Assembly (NCBI GenBank): GCA_035578155.1
Contig: JAPWDM010000015.1
Coordinates: 13,664,776 to 13,728,775, forward strand
Length of the DNA stretch: 64,000 bases
Direction: 5' to 3'
Source of the DNA: Brachynemurus nebulosus
Taxonomy: Eukaryota > Arthropoda > Insecta > Neuroptera > Myrmeleontidae
Made by a program: the position numbers and the translations under genes. Within the stretch, counting starts at the first letter, position 1, and each line of letters starts with the position of its first letter. Positions 1 through 12,600 of this stretch are shown here, in pieces. The notes beneath the pieces were generated by a model. The model was not told the origin of the DNA, searched no databases, and saw nothing but the letters and a program-made list of their open reading frames with translations.

Positions 1-112
1 AAATTTAATAAACAAATAAAAATTAAGTAAAATAATAATGGTACTTATAAGTACCCTTGGTTGTTCATGTGCATTATGTAATTGACATATCTTTTGTAGT
101 TTGTTAGTAAAA

Positions 113-1530
113 ATGGATTCTAAGCAAAACTTAACGAACGATGAAATAATGAAAATTTTGGAAGATGATTTGATTAACATAGACTTCGATTTCGATCTGG
201 ACAATAATATTGAAATGGATTACGAATCCGAAGAAGAAAATGATATTGAAAGGGAAATTGCTTTGATGAACAAACATACAGAAAATGGGAATAATTCTGT
301 AAGTCGTATTTTCGTAAATATATTTTATATTATTATTTACATTGTAATATTTTGTAGATCGAAGATGAAGAAGAAAATAATATTCCTTATATTCCGGATA
401 GAAAATGGAGAAAAATAGATGTTCCTACGAATAATTATCCTGTAACTGATTTGGAAAAATTAATACCAGAATCTGCATTCAATACGTGCGATACTGAAAC
501 AGATATATTTATTCATTTATTAGGTGAAGCTGTAAAAGATATTACTTTTCAATCAAATCTATACGCAAATAAACAAAATCATAACTTGAAACTAACAGAA
601 GGAGAGTTCTTAGCATTTATAGGAATTAATTTCTTAATGGGTTATCATGTATTACCTAGTGTTGAAAATTATTGGTCCACTGCTGAAGATTTAGGAGTTC
701 CTCTTGTAAAGGAAACGTTTACAAGGAATAGGTTTCAAGAAATTCTTAAATACTTACATGTAAATGATAATACGTTATTAACAAATGAAAACCATTCGGG
801 CAAATCGGAAAGATTTTCCTAAAAATTTAACAGACGATAAAAAATTATCCAGAGGTGAATTTGATTACAGATTTTCAAATACAGGTATTGGAATTTTTAA
901 ATGGAGAGACAACAAAATAGTTCACTTTGCATCAAATTTTCATAACTTAGAAGTGACAGAAATACAAAGAAAGGAAAAAGATGGTTCACTGGTGAATATC
1001 AAATGTCCATCAATAGTTTCCGATTACAATAGAAATATGGGAGATGTTGATCGTGCGGACCGGTTGCGAACATGCTATAACATAAATCGACGATCAAAAA
1101 AGTGGTGGCATAGACTTTTTGGGCCCTAATAGAAATAACATTTGTTAATTCATATATTGTTTCAAAAACTATTTTGAACGATGCTGAAATTACGAAAAAT
1201 TTACTGACTTTTCGTCGCAATATTGCACTTGGGTTGATAAAACAAGTACCTGGAAATTCTCAAAGAAAGCGAACGTCATCTGGCAAATTCAAAAAAATCT
1301 TTCAGTGCAGCAAAAAGAGACGATACAATTACAGTGTGCCAAATAATGTTAGGTTGGCCAGTCGTGGAATTCACTGGCCTATCTTTGGAAATACACGGGG
1401 TAGATGTGAGTTATGTAGTTCTATGGCGGTCCAATCGAAACCGTATTCAAAATGTTCCACATGTGGAATATTTCTCTGTGTAAATCAAAAAAAAAATTGT
1501 TTTATCACATATCATGATATAAATATGTAA
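113..1530 (+). pseudogene. piggyBac-like transposase, broken
   Basis: This is a DDE_Tnp_1_7 (PGBD-type) cut-and-paste transposase remnant. It starts at ATG 113 with an acidic N-terminus. A 59-bp intron with GTAAGT..TAG borders (299-357) joins in phase to the next open stretch, which runs to 822. The central part is then missing: the frame jumps near 785-822 from the N-terminal dimerisation-like region to the C-terminal half (motif MGDVDRAD, about 1037-1060). Much of the catalytic core, with its first aspartates, is therefore deleted. A second frameshift lies near 1125. The last open stretch (to 1530) carries the cysteine-rich C-terminal domain, with CELC, CSTCG and a trailing C..H pattern. 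The three pieces add up to well under the usual 550-600 residues. I infer a dead copy. Confidence 0.8.
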
Positions 1531-1716
1531 TATTTATTCAAATCTAGCTATATTAATCCAAAGAAATATGTACTTGTATTTACCAACGGTACTTATAAGT
1601 ACCATCACTTAATTAATGGCTAATAATTTTTTTTTTAATTATTCATTTATTAATTTATTATTGAACACCCTGTAATTATTCAGATCAATTTTCATGTAAA
1701 TATGTCAAAAATTAAA

Positions 1717-1739
1717 CATGCTGGTAAACAAAGGGTTAA
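1717..1739. repeat. Right terminal sequence of piggyBac plus TTAA
   Basis: The end reads CATGCTGGTAAACAAAGGG followed by TTAA. GGG next to TTAA is the standard piggyBac terminus, and this sets the right border at 1735. Confidence 0.65.
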
Positions 1740-2815
1740 ATCCAAATATTGTACTTGTTAATTGTATTGTACACCACCCAAATCTTTAGAATAATAAACT
1801 TAAATTTTATACAAAATAAGGTTGTGCTGTTCTAAAAGATCCTAAATCATCCTCTGGGGGGGAGGAACTTATTTCCTCCTTATGGGCTCATTTTGCTTCA
1901 ACCCTTTGTCCGAAAATGAGGTTCCAATGCTGCTTCACCGTCCATTTACTTTCCAGCCTTTGCCAGCATTTCCAGTATCGGTATCGAGTTTTAGTATTTT
2001 TTTTTTTTTTTTAATTAGCCGTAATGGCGAATATTTTAAAACAAAATCATTAAAATCAGTTTTCATTAGTTTTTTATTTATAGCCAAAAAATTAGGTGAT
2101 CGTAATAATTATACAAATTAATAATTACCACAAATTTTACATAAAAAATTTTTTCCCATCCTCTACCCTTTCGAATCGTCAAAAATCCTTTTGGATAGTG
2201 TCATTTAGTGCATAGTAGAGCGTTTGGTAAAAATTTCAAATTCCGAGCAGTTAGAGCTTCTCATTTTCGAAACTCCCGACAAAAAATTGATTAATTTGTT
2301 TGCATCTGTAATTCATGTATATTCTAATTTATTTAAACATTAACTCATAGATTTTTAGTCACACTTGTACATATTATTTTCAAATCTTCAAATTTTCATA
2401 TGTTTATTGTAACGCCGCATGGAACAGGCGCGGGGTAGTATTAAATAATTTCCATTTGAAGTTTCCATTGAAATGAAAATCTTGGAAATCAAATCAATAT
2501 AATTATCAAACAACATATTTGAGAAAGATTAGACAATAGTTTAAACATTCATATTATGTAAATTGCATAAAAATCTCAAGAATTGAAATCATAGCATTCT
2601 CTATTGGTAGAAAAGAGAAGAAAGATAAATGTCGTAATGGTGCTTTAATAACAAATCTGGTTGGTCAAAGGGGAACTAGCTGAGGGGTAGTTCTAAGAAT
2701 TACTACCATGTACTTAAGTGAATTATGTATCTTACTCTTTCATATGAGAAATTATATGTTTAACTCAAATAGAACGTTATGGAACATTCAATTTGGAAAA
2801 AATAAGAAATTTTTA
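1740..2815. other. Non-coding AT-rich stretch, possible LTR start
   Basis: No gene is supported. A sequence starting TGTAACGCCGCATGG at 2408 looks like the 5' end of a Gypsy-type LTR, and LTR-like or leader-like sequence reappears near 3340-3480. I could not find target duplications, so this is only a suspicion. Confidence 0.3.
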
Positions 2816-3093
2816 TAAAATAAAACAAATTTTATTACTTTGCAAAATATCACTATTTTATTTTGACAAAACTTGCTACAAAGTTGACAGAACTTGTTAC
2901 AAAGTTTTTTACAAAGTTGACATGTTTCGTTCTATATGAACATCATCTGAACAAGTTACATATAGATGTTCATATAGAACGAAACATGTCAACTTTGTAA
3001 AAAACTTTGTAACAAGTTCTGTCAACTTTGTAACAAGTTTTGTCAAAATAAAATAGTGATATTTTGCAAAGTAATAAAATTTGTTTTATTTTA
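2816..3093. repeat. Snap-back hairpin element (MITE-like)
   Basis: Two arms of about 130 bp (2816-2945 and 2963-3093) are nearly perfect reverse complements around a loop of about 17 bp. Each arm contains the short direct repeat ACAAAGTTGACA, with variants. There is no coding capacity. It resembles a foldback MITE, possibly inserted in older LTR-like sequence. Confidence 0.75.
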
Positions 3094-3724
3094 CAATATG
3101 GATTATCACAAAGTAACGCTCAAATCAGTGAAATTTTTATAACGAACTTGGAAAAAGTTTAAGGCATTCTAATTTCGACTTTACTTGTAACAACAACGTT
3201 GTATTTTCGGGTCCCCTTTCCCTTATAAGCCGTTTACATTTATATTTATATTATTATACTATTGTTACAACTTAAATTTATAATATCATTGTTAATTTTG
3301 TTAATTAAATTGAATATTTAAATAATTATATTAAAACCGCGAGTGTTTTATTCATCGATTCACCAATATAAGCAGTCGCGCATTTTGTGACATCAAAATC
3401 AAAGAACCCATAGCGACCTACAGAGACAAACCGGAAAGAACATCGCGTGAGCGTAGAAAACCCACAACCTGCGACGGATCTAGGTTTTCTAGATTTCCCA
3501 AACTAAGGGCGGCCTTTCATTATGTATTTTTTATACAAACTAATAAATTAATATATTAGATAATTAAATACATATTTAGTTTTGAACAGAATATGTGCAC
3601 ACTTAACGATGCTTTTTTCACAGAAGCGATATCATAATATGAATATTTAAAAATTGTTCAAGCCGTTCATTTTTTTTTAATCAACCTATACATGGCATCG
3701 CCTGTATAAATTAAATTTTTGAAA
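3094..3724. other. Non-coding flank, LTR/leader-like sequence
   Basis: There is no gene. The GC-richer stretch 3337-3490 (AACCGCGAGTGTTTTATTC, then a leader-like purine-rich tract) resembles the 3' end of an LTR plus a 5' leader of an old Gypsy/BEL element. No coding remnant follows before the Copia insertion at 3730. Confidence 0.25.
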
Positions 3725-3729
3725 ATTTT

Positions 3730-3924
3730 TGTTAAGTTAGTAATTTTGTTGTGAAATGGAACGTACCCTAAGTTTATATTATCTATGTAAGCTACCTTGT
3801 CTTTGGTAAAAAAAATTTGAAATGTAATGGTGGATATCGAAGTGAGTTTCTGTAATTATTGTGCAAGTAAAAGGGAAATAAAGAAGAATTATTTCAGTTC
3901 ATAAAAGCTTTGTTATTATTAATA
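3730..3924 (+). repeat. Copia 5' LTR
   Basis: This 195-bp direct repeat matches the split 3' LTR (8180-8243 plus 16085-16214). It begins TGTTAAGTTAG and abuts the primer-binding site TGGTAGCAG at 3925. Confidence 0.9.
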
Positions 3925-3954
3925 TGGTAGCAGAGGTGCGTAGTTTAAAACAAG

Positions 3955-6900
3955 ATGGATGAAAAAAGCAATATTCAACTTCAAATATTTAATGGCGTCG
4001 ATTATGACAAATGGAGATACAGGTTGAAACTTTTTCTGGAGATGCGTGAATGCGTTGAGGTAATTGAATCAGACAAAAAACCCGACCAAATCAGTGAAAG
4101 CGAGTGGAAAGCAAAAGAAATCAAAGCGAAAAATTACATTGTGAACGGCGTGTCAAACAGTCAACTCGAACTAATCATTAACGAATCCAAAGCAAAAGAA
4201 ATGATAACTAAATTTGATTCTATCTATGCGACTAAAAGCTCAGCGAACAAATTGTTGTGTAAAAGACGCTTGTTGGACTTAAAAATGAACGAAAATGATG
4301 ATCCGGCTGAATTTCTAAACAAATTTGAGGCCCACATTAACAGCCTGATTGGATGTGGTGAAGCTGTCACAAATGAAGACAAATTAAACTATTTGTTACT
4401 ATGTTTGCCTGAATGTTTTAGTCATATAGTAGACGTAATAGATGCATTGCCGGATAAAGAAAAGTCGGTTGAGTATGTCAAATCAAAGTTGTTATTCGAA
4501 CATAAAAAGAGAGATGGACAGGCAGCATCAGGTCAAACATTTCATACGAGGAGAGAAAATGGGGCGTGCCATAATTGTGGTGATTTAGGACATTATAAAA
4601 GGGATTGCCCCAAAAACCAGGTTCAACAAGGTATGTGGAGAGGAAACAACAGGAGAGGCAGTAACCAGAGAGGATACAACTGGAGGGGAAATAGAGGACG
4701 AGGCTATCGTGGACGAGGACGCGGTCAGTATCGTGGCTTCACAAGATCGGCTGGTGTAGCAAGTGTGAGTGAAGATGGAAACTCTTTTCACGTGGAAGTT
4801 ATGATGTCGGCGAAGAACTGTGATAAGGACGAAACAATGGTGTCTTGGCTCTTGGACAGCGGCTGCTCTGATCACATTATAAATAGTGATAAGTATTTTT
4901 GTGATTTTAAGGAATTGACAAATCCAGTGGACATTAAGGTAGGTGATGGTTTTTCATTAAAAGCAAACAAGATTGGTGATATAATTATGTATTTCAATGT
5001 TGACCAGCAGTGGATAAAAACAACAATTAAAAATGTGTATTATGTACCCAGCATGCGTAAAAATTTGTTGAGTGTATCGAGTATCACTGCACAGAAAAAT
5101 ACTGTAATATTTAATGATAATAACGCCGAGGTTTATAACAAGTTCAACAATTTAATTGCATGTGCATACAAAGAAAATAAGTTATTTATTTTGAAAGGAA
5201 AAACATGTTTTAAAAATCAGTCTGTATCATACACAAATGTGACTTTATCTGAAAAAGAAAATGTAACTATGTCTCAAAAGGAAAAATGGCACCGCATTCT
5301 AGGCCACACAAATTTTAATAACCTTAAAAAATTATGTGAAAATAATTTATGTGTAGGGTTGCCAGATAAAATTGAGTATGACTATTATCAATGTGAAATA
5401 TGCTTGGAAAACAAAATGTCTAATCTCCCTTTTAACACGGCTAGGGGCCGTCGAGCCACCGAGTTACTACAAGTTATACATTCAGATGTCAATGGCCCCA
5501 TAAATCCAGTAGGTTTTGGTGGTGAAAAATATTTTGTGAGTTTTATTGATGATTATAGCAAGTTAGCCAAAGTATATTGTATAAAACAGAAAAGTGAAGT
5601 TTATGATTGTTTTGTGCATTTTGTAAATTTAGTGGAGAACCAAACTGGAAAAAGGATTAAAGAACTCTGATGCGATAATGGAACCGAATACATGAACACA
5701 AATTTTTTTGAATTTGCGAAGAAAAAAGGAATTTATATCAAACCATGTCCGGCGTACACTCATGAGCTAAATGGAGTTGCAGAAAGGTACAACAGAACTA
5801 TTATGGACAGGGCGAGATGCTTACTTGCTGAACCAAAGATTGACAAATGTTATTGGCCAGAATGTATAAAGACTGCTGCATATTTAGGAAACAGATTATT
5901 GACAAACACGATTGAGAAAAAAACACCATATGAAATATTTTTTGGAAGAAAACCGGATGCGACAAACTTAAAAATATATGGAAGTAAAGCTTTTGTGAGA
6001 ATACCAGAAGTGAAAAGAACATCAAAACTAAATCCTAAAGCAGAGAAAGGAATATTAGTAGGATACACGGATATGGGATACAGAGTGCTAGTTGGAAACA
6101 AAGTTATTGTGAGTCGACATGTGAAATTTATTGAAAAAGAAATTGAGTTTGTGAAATACTATCATGATGAAGGAAAAGATAATGAAGAAGAAGTGACAAG
6201 TGATGATAAAGAACATGAAGTTGAGGAAATTACTGATAGTAAAAACAAAATTGAAGAAAAAGAGCAAGAAGAAAGTGAAAACAAAGTTGAAGAAAAAGAA
6301 CAAGAAGAAAGTGAAAACAAAGTTGAAGAAAAAGAACGAGAAGAAATTCAGGAGGTGTCAAAAGAAAGACCTAAGAGAGTGCGAAAAATTCCAAAAAGGT
6401 ATGATGATCATGAAGTATATGCAAATTTTTGTGATGTTAACATTCCAGAGAATTATGAAGAAGCCATAAAGAGTACAGATTCAAAGAAATGGAAAAAGGC
6501 TATGGAAGAAGAAATTAAAAGCTTAGAAGAAAACAACACATGGAGAGTAGTTGAAGAGCCTGTAGATAAGAAGATAATAGAAGTAAAATGGATCTTTAGA
6601 ATCAAAATTAATGGAAAGTATAAAGCTCGTGTCGTTGCTAAGGGATTCCAACAAATTTATAGTGAAAATGAAGAGATATACTCCCCAGTAGCAAGAATGA
6701 CGACTCTGAAGGTTTTATTGTCTACTGCATGCGTTAATGGATGGGAAATCGAACAAATGGATGTGGAAACCGCCTTCTTAAATGGCAATATTAAATCGGA
6801 AGTGTACATTTATCCACCTGATGGTTATCAAATCGAAGAAGGCAAAGTATGTCTATTGAATAAATCCCTATACGGACTGAGAGAGAGCCCACGTGATTGG

Positions 6901-7956
6901 TACGAGTGTTTTCACGATTTTATGACAGAAATACAGTTTAAAAGATCGAATCATGATTACTGTTTGTACACTGGATGTATCAAAAATCAAACTGTTTATG
7001 TAATACTTTATGTTGATGATCTACTCCTCCTTGGAAATAATATTGAATGTATAAAAGAGGTAAAAGAAATGTTGAGTAAAAAATTTCGTATGAAAGACCT
7101 AGGAAGAATTAAACAGTATTTAGGAATAAACATAGAATATAATAAAAAGGAAAAGAAAATGTTTTTGACCCAAGAAGAATACATTGAAAATCTAGTTACA
7201 AAATATCAAGTGACAGATTCAAAAGGTTTTGAAACACCAATGGAAATTAACTTAAAACTAGAGCCATCCGAGAATAGAAACGAAAATTTTAAATATCGAA
7301 ACCTGATTGGTGCTTTATTGTACGTGGCAAATGGAACTCGTCCAGATGTACCATATTCAGTAAACTACCTAAGTCGTTTTCAAAACAGTTATGATGAAAG
7401 TCATTATAAATATGCCCTACGTGTGCTTAAATATTTGTATCACACTAAATCCTTAAAATTAAACTATGATGCTACATATGAAAACATAATGGATGCCTAT
7501 GTGGATGCCGACTGGGCTGCAGATATAGTGGACAGAAAGTCTACTACAGGCATAGTTATAAAAGTTTTTGGAAATACAGTGTTCTGGAAATCTCAGAAAC
7601 AAAAAATTGTGTCAAGAGCATCAACTCATGCAAAGTACTACGCGTTAGCTGATTGTGTTGAAGATATTTTGCCAATAAAAGGAGTGTTAAGTGATATTAA
7701 TGTTAAAATAAAAAGTTCTATTAAAATACATGAGGATAACACTGGAGCCATTGCATTGTCAAAAAATGGTAAATTTTGTAAAAACTCTAAACACATTGAT
7801 ATTAGTTTTCATTTTGTGCATGATTTTGAAAAGAAAGGCATTATAGATGTTACTAAAATTAACACTGAAGACCAGATTGCAGATATATTAACTAAATCTT
7901 TAAGCAAAGTTAAATTTCATAAATTCAGAGATTTGCTAGGTGTTAAAAGTATTTAA
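3955..7956 (+). pseudogene. Copia gag-pol polyprotein, one in-frame stop
   Basis: A single frame of 1,334 codons is interrupted only by TGA at 5668-5670 (codon 572). It encodes the Gag-protease-integrase-RT-RNase H polyprotein of Ty1/Copia. In order: Gag with a CCHC zinc knuckle at about residues 205-218; an RGG-rich basic stretch; the aspartic protease motif LLDSGCSDH near 300; the GAG_pre-integrase motif WHRILGH near 445; and the integrase core. The stop sits beside the second catalytic Asp (DNGTEY follows it), where family members normally have Arg. CGA to TGA is one CpG-type transition. Downstream are an acidic linker with about 45-bp tandem repeats (6241-6345), RT with YVDDLLLL near 1019, and RNase H with DADWA. 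Start: first ATG 31 bp after the LTR. The element is probably inactive unless the stop is leaky. Confidence 0.9.
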
Positions 7957-8128
7957 ATAAGAAAGATTGTAATTGTTAAAAGTGTTTAAGTAAGATTGAT
8001 TTAAATTAGAAAGATATTGTCATTGTGTAGTCACTAAAAATTTTAAGAAGACAGAATGTTTGTGTTATTTCTTAAGTTGTTAGAAAGTTAGTTTTAGACT
8101 TTTTAGAAGCAACAAAATTAAGGAGGTG

Positions 8129-8243
8129 TGTTAAGTTAGTAATTTTGTTGTGAAATGGAACGTACCCTAAGTTTATATTTGTTAAGTTAGTAATTTCGTT
8201 GTGAAATGGAACGTACCCTAAGTTTATATTATCTATGTAAGCT
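8129..8243 (+). repeat. Copia 3' LTR, left part, with internal duplication
   Basis: The LTR starts at 8129. Its first 51 bp occur twice in tandem (8129-8179 and 8180-8230, with one base difference), which the 5' LTR lacks. The sequence is then cut by the Gypsy insertion after AGCT at 8240-8243. Confidence 0.9.
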
Positions 8244-9443
8244 TGAATCAATCGTAACCAGTGATAGAGAGAATTTTACGGACGATGTACCAAATTGAAA
8301 CGGTATTCGGACGACTGATTTCAAAATAGGAAAGGTGGGGTTCCTGAATGCACCAGGTATTTTAGTTGTTCAGTGGTAGACTTTATCTTTGAAAGGAATC
8401 GGGTTTTAAATAGATGTATGAGACGAAACGAGAGAGAAAGAAAATGTGTACAGAAAATAATTATATAAGTGCTTACACAAAGCAAAATAAAGGAATAATA
8501 TTTTTGATACAGGATAAATTTTTATAAAATATTATGTAGATTTATTATTCAGTAGTATAGCTTCAAACACTTTTCAATTCAGACAATGGTTTCCACAAAT
8601 ATCACAAGATGGCGTCCTCCAATTTCATTATTATTTAATTCATAAAACTTCTTAAAATATCTCACTAATCATAATTTTCATTTATTCACGAACAATATTT
8701 CTTTTAAATATTTTTCAGGTAGAATACAAATAAATACTTCTTAGTTTCTTTGGTTCAATTTATTTCACTTTATAAAAAATGTTCTTCAATTTTCAATCAT
8801 GTGCTTTCAACATATTACAAACAACATACTTTTCTTATTTTTTTTTATAATACTTTTACATTTCTTTTTATTTCAATAACTTCAAATTATATTTAATATT
8901 TAATATTTTTTTGTTACATTTATTTTTATTTCATTATTTTATTTTTAATACATATTTAAACAACTTTATTTATTTAATTTTATTTACGCATTTACATTTT
9001 GAACTATTTGAGTTGGTTTCCTATTCACAACTAACTTTTTTGGTTTATCCTTAATAGGATATCTCATTACAAAAGAAACAGGATATGAAAATATTACAAT
9101 ACGATTGGTTAAAACATAGCGTCATGTTCTAAAAAAATCTTGATTGGTTATCTTATTATTATTACTTAAAATGATACCTGCGTAGTAGAAAGCATCATTG
9201 GAAATGGTTTCCGGAATGCTCCACTGAAGAATATATTTCTAAGAAAGGACTATAGATTTGACTCTATTTAAGGACATGTTCATCTCTATATTCAAAATTA
9301 ATCTCCTTATTTTCAAATATGATTGATCCTATAATTAAGAGATCATTGTTATTACTTATAATAAAGAAGATCGCGGTTTCGGTCGAGCAAATTAACTTCT
9401 ATATACTCTCTTTTTATATACTCACATAGTAAATAACGTTACA
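8244..9443 (-). repeat. Gypsy 3' LTR
   Basis: This 1,200-bp LTR begins TGTAACG and ends ATTCA on the sense (minus) strand. It is preceded on that strand by a polypurine tract. An internal copy of the primer-binding-site junction lies at 8279-8301. Confidence 0.95.
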
Positions 9444-9456
9444 AATCCCCCTTTTA
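9444..9456 (-). promoter_or_regulatory. Polypurine tract of Gypsy element
   Basis: On the minus strand, AAAAGGGGGATT immediately precedes the 3' LTR TGTAACG. This is the usual primer for plus-strand DNA synthesis. Confidence 0.85.
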
Positions 9457-9665
9457 GAAGTTATTTCGAGAACGAAAACGCGTCCTTTTACAAAATTTGA
9501 AAACATATCAATAACAATTCACATATAAATCCATTAACAAACAAACAAAAATTTATTCATAGTAATAAAATTATTAATAACTCAACATTAAATAAAATCA
9601 GTCTCAAAAAAAAAAATATTACAGGAACATCCTGTATTTTATAATCACAGTTTAGTCTATTATGA

Positions 9666-12600
9666 CTAGACAGAAATGAAAGGCTTTAAATGTATTACAT
9701 TGTAAGTGCCTCGCACAATCTTTGACTTTGGATGTATTAATTCATAAGCATTAAAATTTTTTATATTATTTATCAAATATGGTCCTTCATATAACAATTT
9801 TAACTTTTTTATTTCTTTTTTATACTTATTACTTAATGTAAATGTTTTCAATAATACCAAATCTCCAACTTTATATGTTCTACATCTATTTATTTTATTC
9901 ATACTTTTTATTTGTCTTATTTTAGCCTTTAATTTCAGTCGATTCAATACTTTTTCATAAATAACATCAATATTTTCATTTATAACTTCACATTCTGGAT
10001 AGTTAATAATATTTTTCAAATAATTTTCACTTTTAATATTATACATTAATTCATATGGCGCATAGCCTGTACTATCATGAATAACATTATTTATACAAAA
10101 TTCAACTTTATTTAAATATTCATACCATGTATTATTCTTTTTATGACAATATAATCTTAATATTCGATTTATTTCTTTATTAACCCTTTCAGTGACATTA
10201 CTTTGTGGATGATATACACTACAAAATCCTATTTCAATACCTAAATTATTTAACGTTTCTTTCCATAACATACTTTTAAATTGTGGACCTCTATCCGAAA
10301 TAATTTTTAAGGGTTGTCCAACATTTGGAATATAATGATTTTTAATTTTTTCTAAAATACTTTTCGTAGACGCTTTTTTCAATGCATAAATTTTTGTGAA
10401 CTTCGTAAAATTGTCAATTATTACTAACAAAAATTGATAACCAAACCTTGTTTTAGGTAATGGACCAATTAAATCCAAAAATACATTTTCCAATTTTCCC
10501 TCTGAAATAATAGGTTGAATAACATTTTGAGTTCCATGTGTAAAAACTTTAGTTTTTTGACATATAACGCAACATTTTACATATTTTTCTACATATTTGT
10601 TTAAACTAGGATAATAAACATGTTTTGACATAACTAAATAAGTTTTTGATATTCCACAATGACCATAGAATTCATGATAAAATTCAATAATATCTTCTAA
10701 TAAAATTTTTGGGATAACTAATAACCAATTCTTTTCGTTTTTAGTATCTTTTACAAATAATATTCCATTAAATATACAAAATTTTTCATTTTCTTGAATA
10801 TCTTTTTCTTTTAATTCATTTAAAATTTTCTTACAAAATTTATCCTTTTCTTGATATTTATCAAAATGTTTAAATTTATTTTCAATTTTAACTTTTTCCT
10901 GTTTATTTATATTCATATTTGCTATAACAAAATTTTCCCCAAAACTTTCATTATTTTCACTATTTTCAGGATTTCTAGACAATATATCCGCTATTACATT
11001 TTCTTTACCCGGAATATATTCAACATCATAATTATATTCATCCAAATACATAGTATAACGCAATAATCTACTGTTCAAAATACGACAAGTTTTTAAAAAT
11101 GCAATAATTTTATGGTCGACTTGTAACTTAACTTTATAACCCAATACAATATTTCTAAATTTTTTAAATCCAAAAGTAACAGCTAATAATTCTAATTCTG
11201 ATATTCCATAGTTATATTCATATTTTGTTAAACTTCTAGATACAAAACCAATAGGAGCTTCTACATACTCTTCTGTTTGACAATTTTCGCAAATATGACC
11301 TTTATCAGTGTGTACACAATATTGACTTCGAGGAACTTTTTGAAATAAATAAGCACTAATCCCTAATCTAGATGCATCAGTTCTCATATAAAATTCTTTT
11401 TTATAATTTGGGTAAGCTAAAATAATATTTTCTGAAAATTTTTCTTTAATTTCATTAAAAATTCTTGTATGTGTTTCATTCCAATACCAAATTTTATCTT
11501 TATGTAATAATTCTGTTAACTGTGTTGTAAGATAAGAAAATTTCTCAATAAAAATTCTATAAAAATTGCAAATTCCCAAAAATTGTTGTAATTGTTTTTT
11601 ATTTTTTGGAATGGGGAAATTCATTAAACCATTAATTTTTTCCTTATCCATACGTTTTCCGTTCTGTCCCAAAATAAAACCAAGGAATTTGATTTCCTTT
11701 TGAAAAAACAATGACTTTTTAAAATTTACAGTTAAATTCGCTTTTGACAATTTATCTAAAACAATCTGTATATGTTCAAGGTGTTCTTCATAAGTATCCG
11801 AAAATATCAAAATGTCATCGACATATGAGATTGCAAAATTTTCAACTTCATAACCTAATACTTTATCTATACATTTATTAAATAATCCAACACTGCAATT
11901 TAAACCAAATGGTAATACACGAAATCTATAACATTTACCGTTTAACACAAAACTAGTTAAGTCTCTACTTTCTTCATCTAATGGTACTTGCCAATAGCCT
12001 GACGTTAAATCTATTGAACTAAAATATTTTTTACCATGAAATTTATTTAATAAATATTCAACTTGGATTACTGAATCTCTATCTGTCATTAAAGAAAGGT
12101 TCAAATATCTTGCATCTAAACATAAACGTACCGAATTATCTTTTTTAGGAACTACTAACAATGGATTGGCATATTCAGAATGACAACGTTCTATAATTTT
12201 GAAATCTAACATGCGTTTTAATTCAGCTTGTACTAATGGTAGCTTTGAATATGGTATATGATACGATTTAAAAAAGAAAGGTTGTTTTGATTTAACTTTT
12301 AATTTACATGAATAATTATTTGCTAAACCTGGTTTTTCTGAAAAAACATTTTTGTATTTTACTAAAATTGAATACAATTCACCTTGAGCATTCAACTCTA
12401 AATCTAATTTTGAAATATATTCATAAATTTGTTGATGACTAACCGTATATTCATCATTATCTACACTATTTGACAATATGGAAAACATATGATAACATTC
12501 TTCACTATCTATGTGTTCTTTTTCATTTTCTACAATGATAGATTTTATATGAAAGTGTTCTTTATTAAAGTATTCAATAAATGGTAAATCCTTTTTTATT

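Larger units (their letters stand above)
1..1739 (+). mobile_element. Decayed piggyBac-type transposon, right part
   Basis: The transposase remnant is followed by a terminus ending in GGG and the tetranucleotide TTAA (1736-1739), the hallmark of piggyBac target duplication. The left terminus lies before the window. A perfect 16-base palindrome, GGTACTTATAAGTACC, occurs on both sides of the gene at 40-55 and 1588-1603 and is probably a subterminal site for transposase. The reading frame is broken, so this copy is not autonomous. Family assignment rests on the transposase and the TTAA end. Confidence 0.8.

Noticed and set aside
1882..2121. 79-codon ORF
   Set aside because: Low-complexity, poly-T derived Phe/Ile-rich translation without any family resemblance.
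10851..11066. Plus-strand ORF inside Gypsy pol
   Set aside because: Antisense shadow of an AT-rich coding region.
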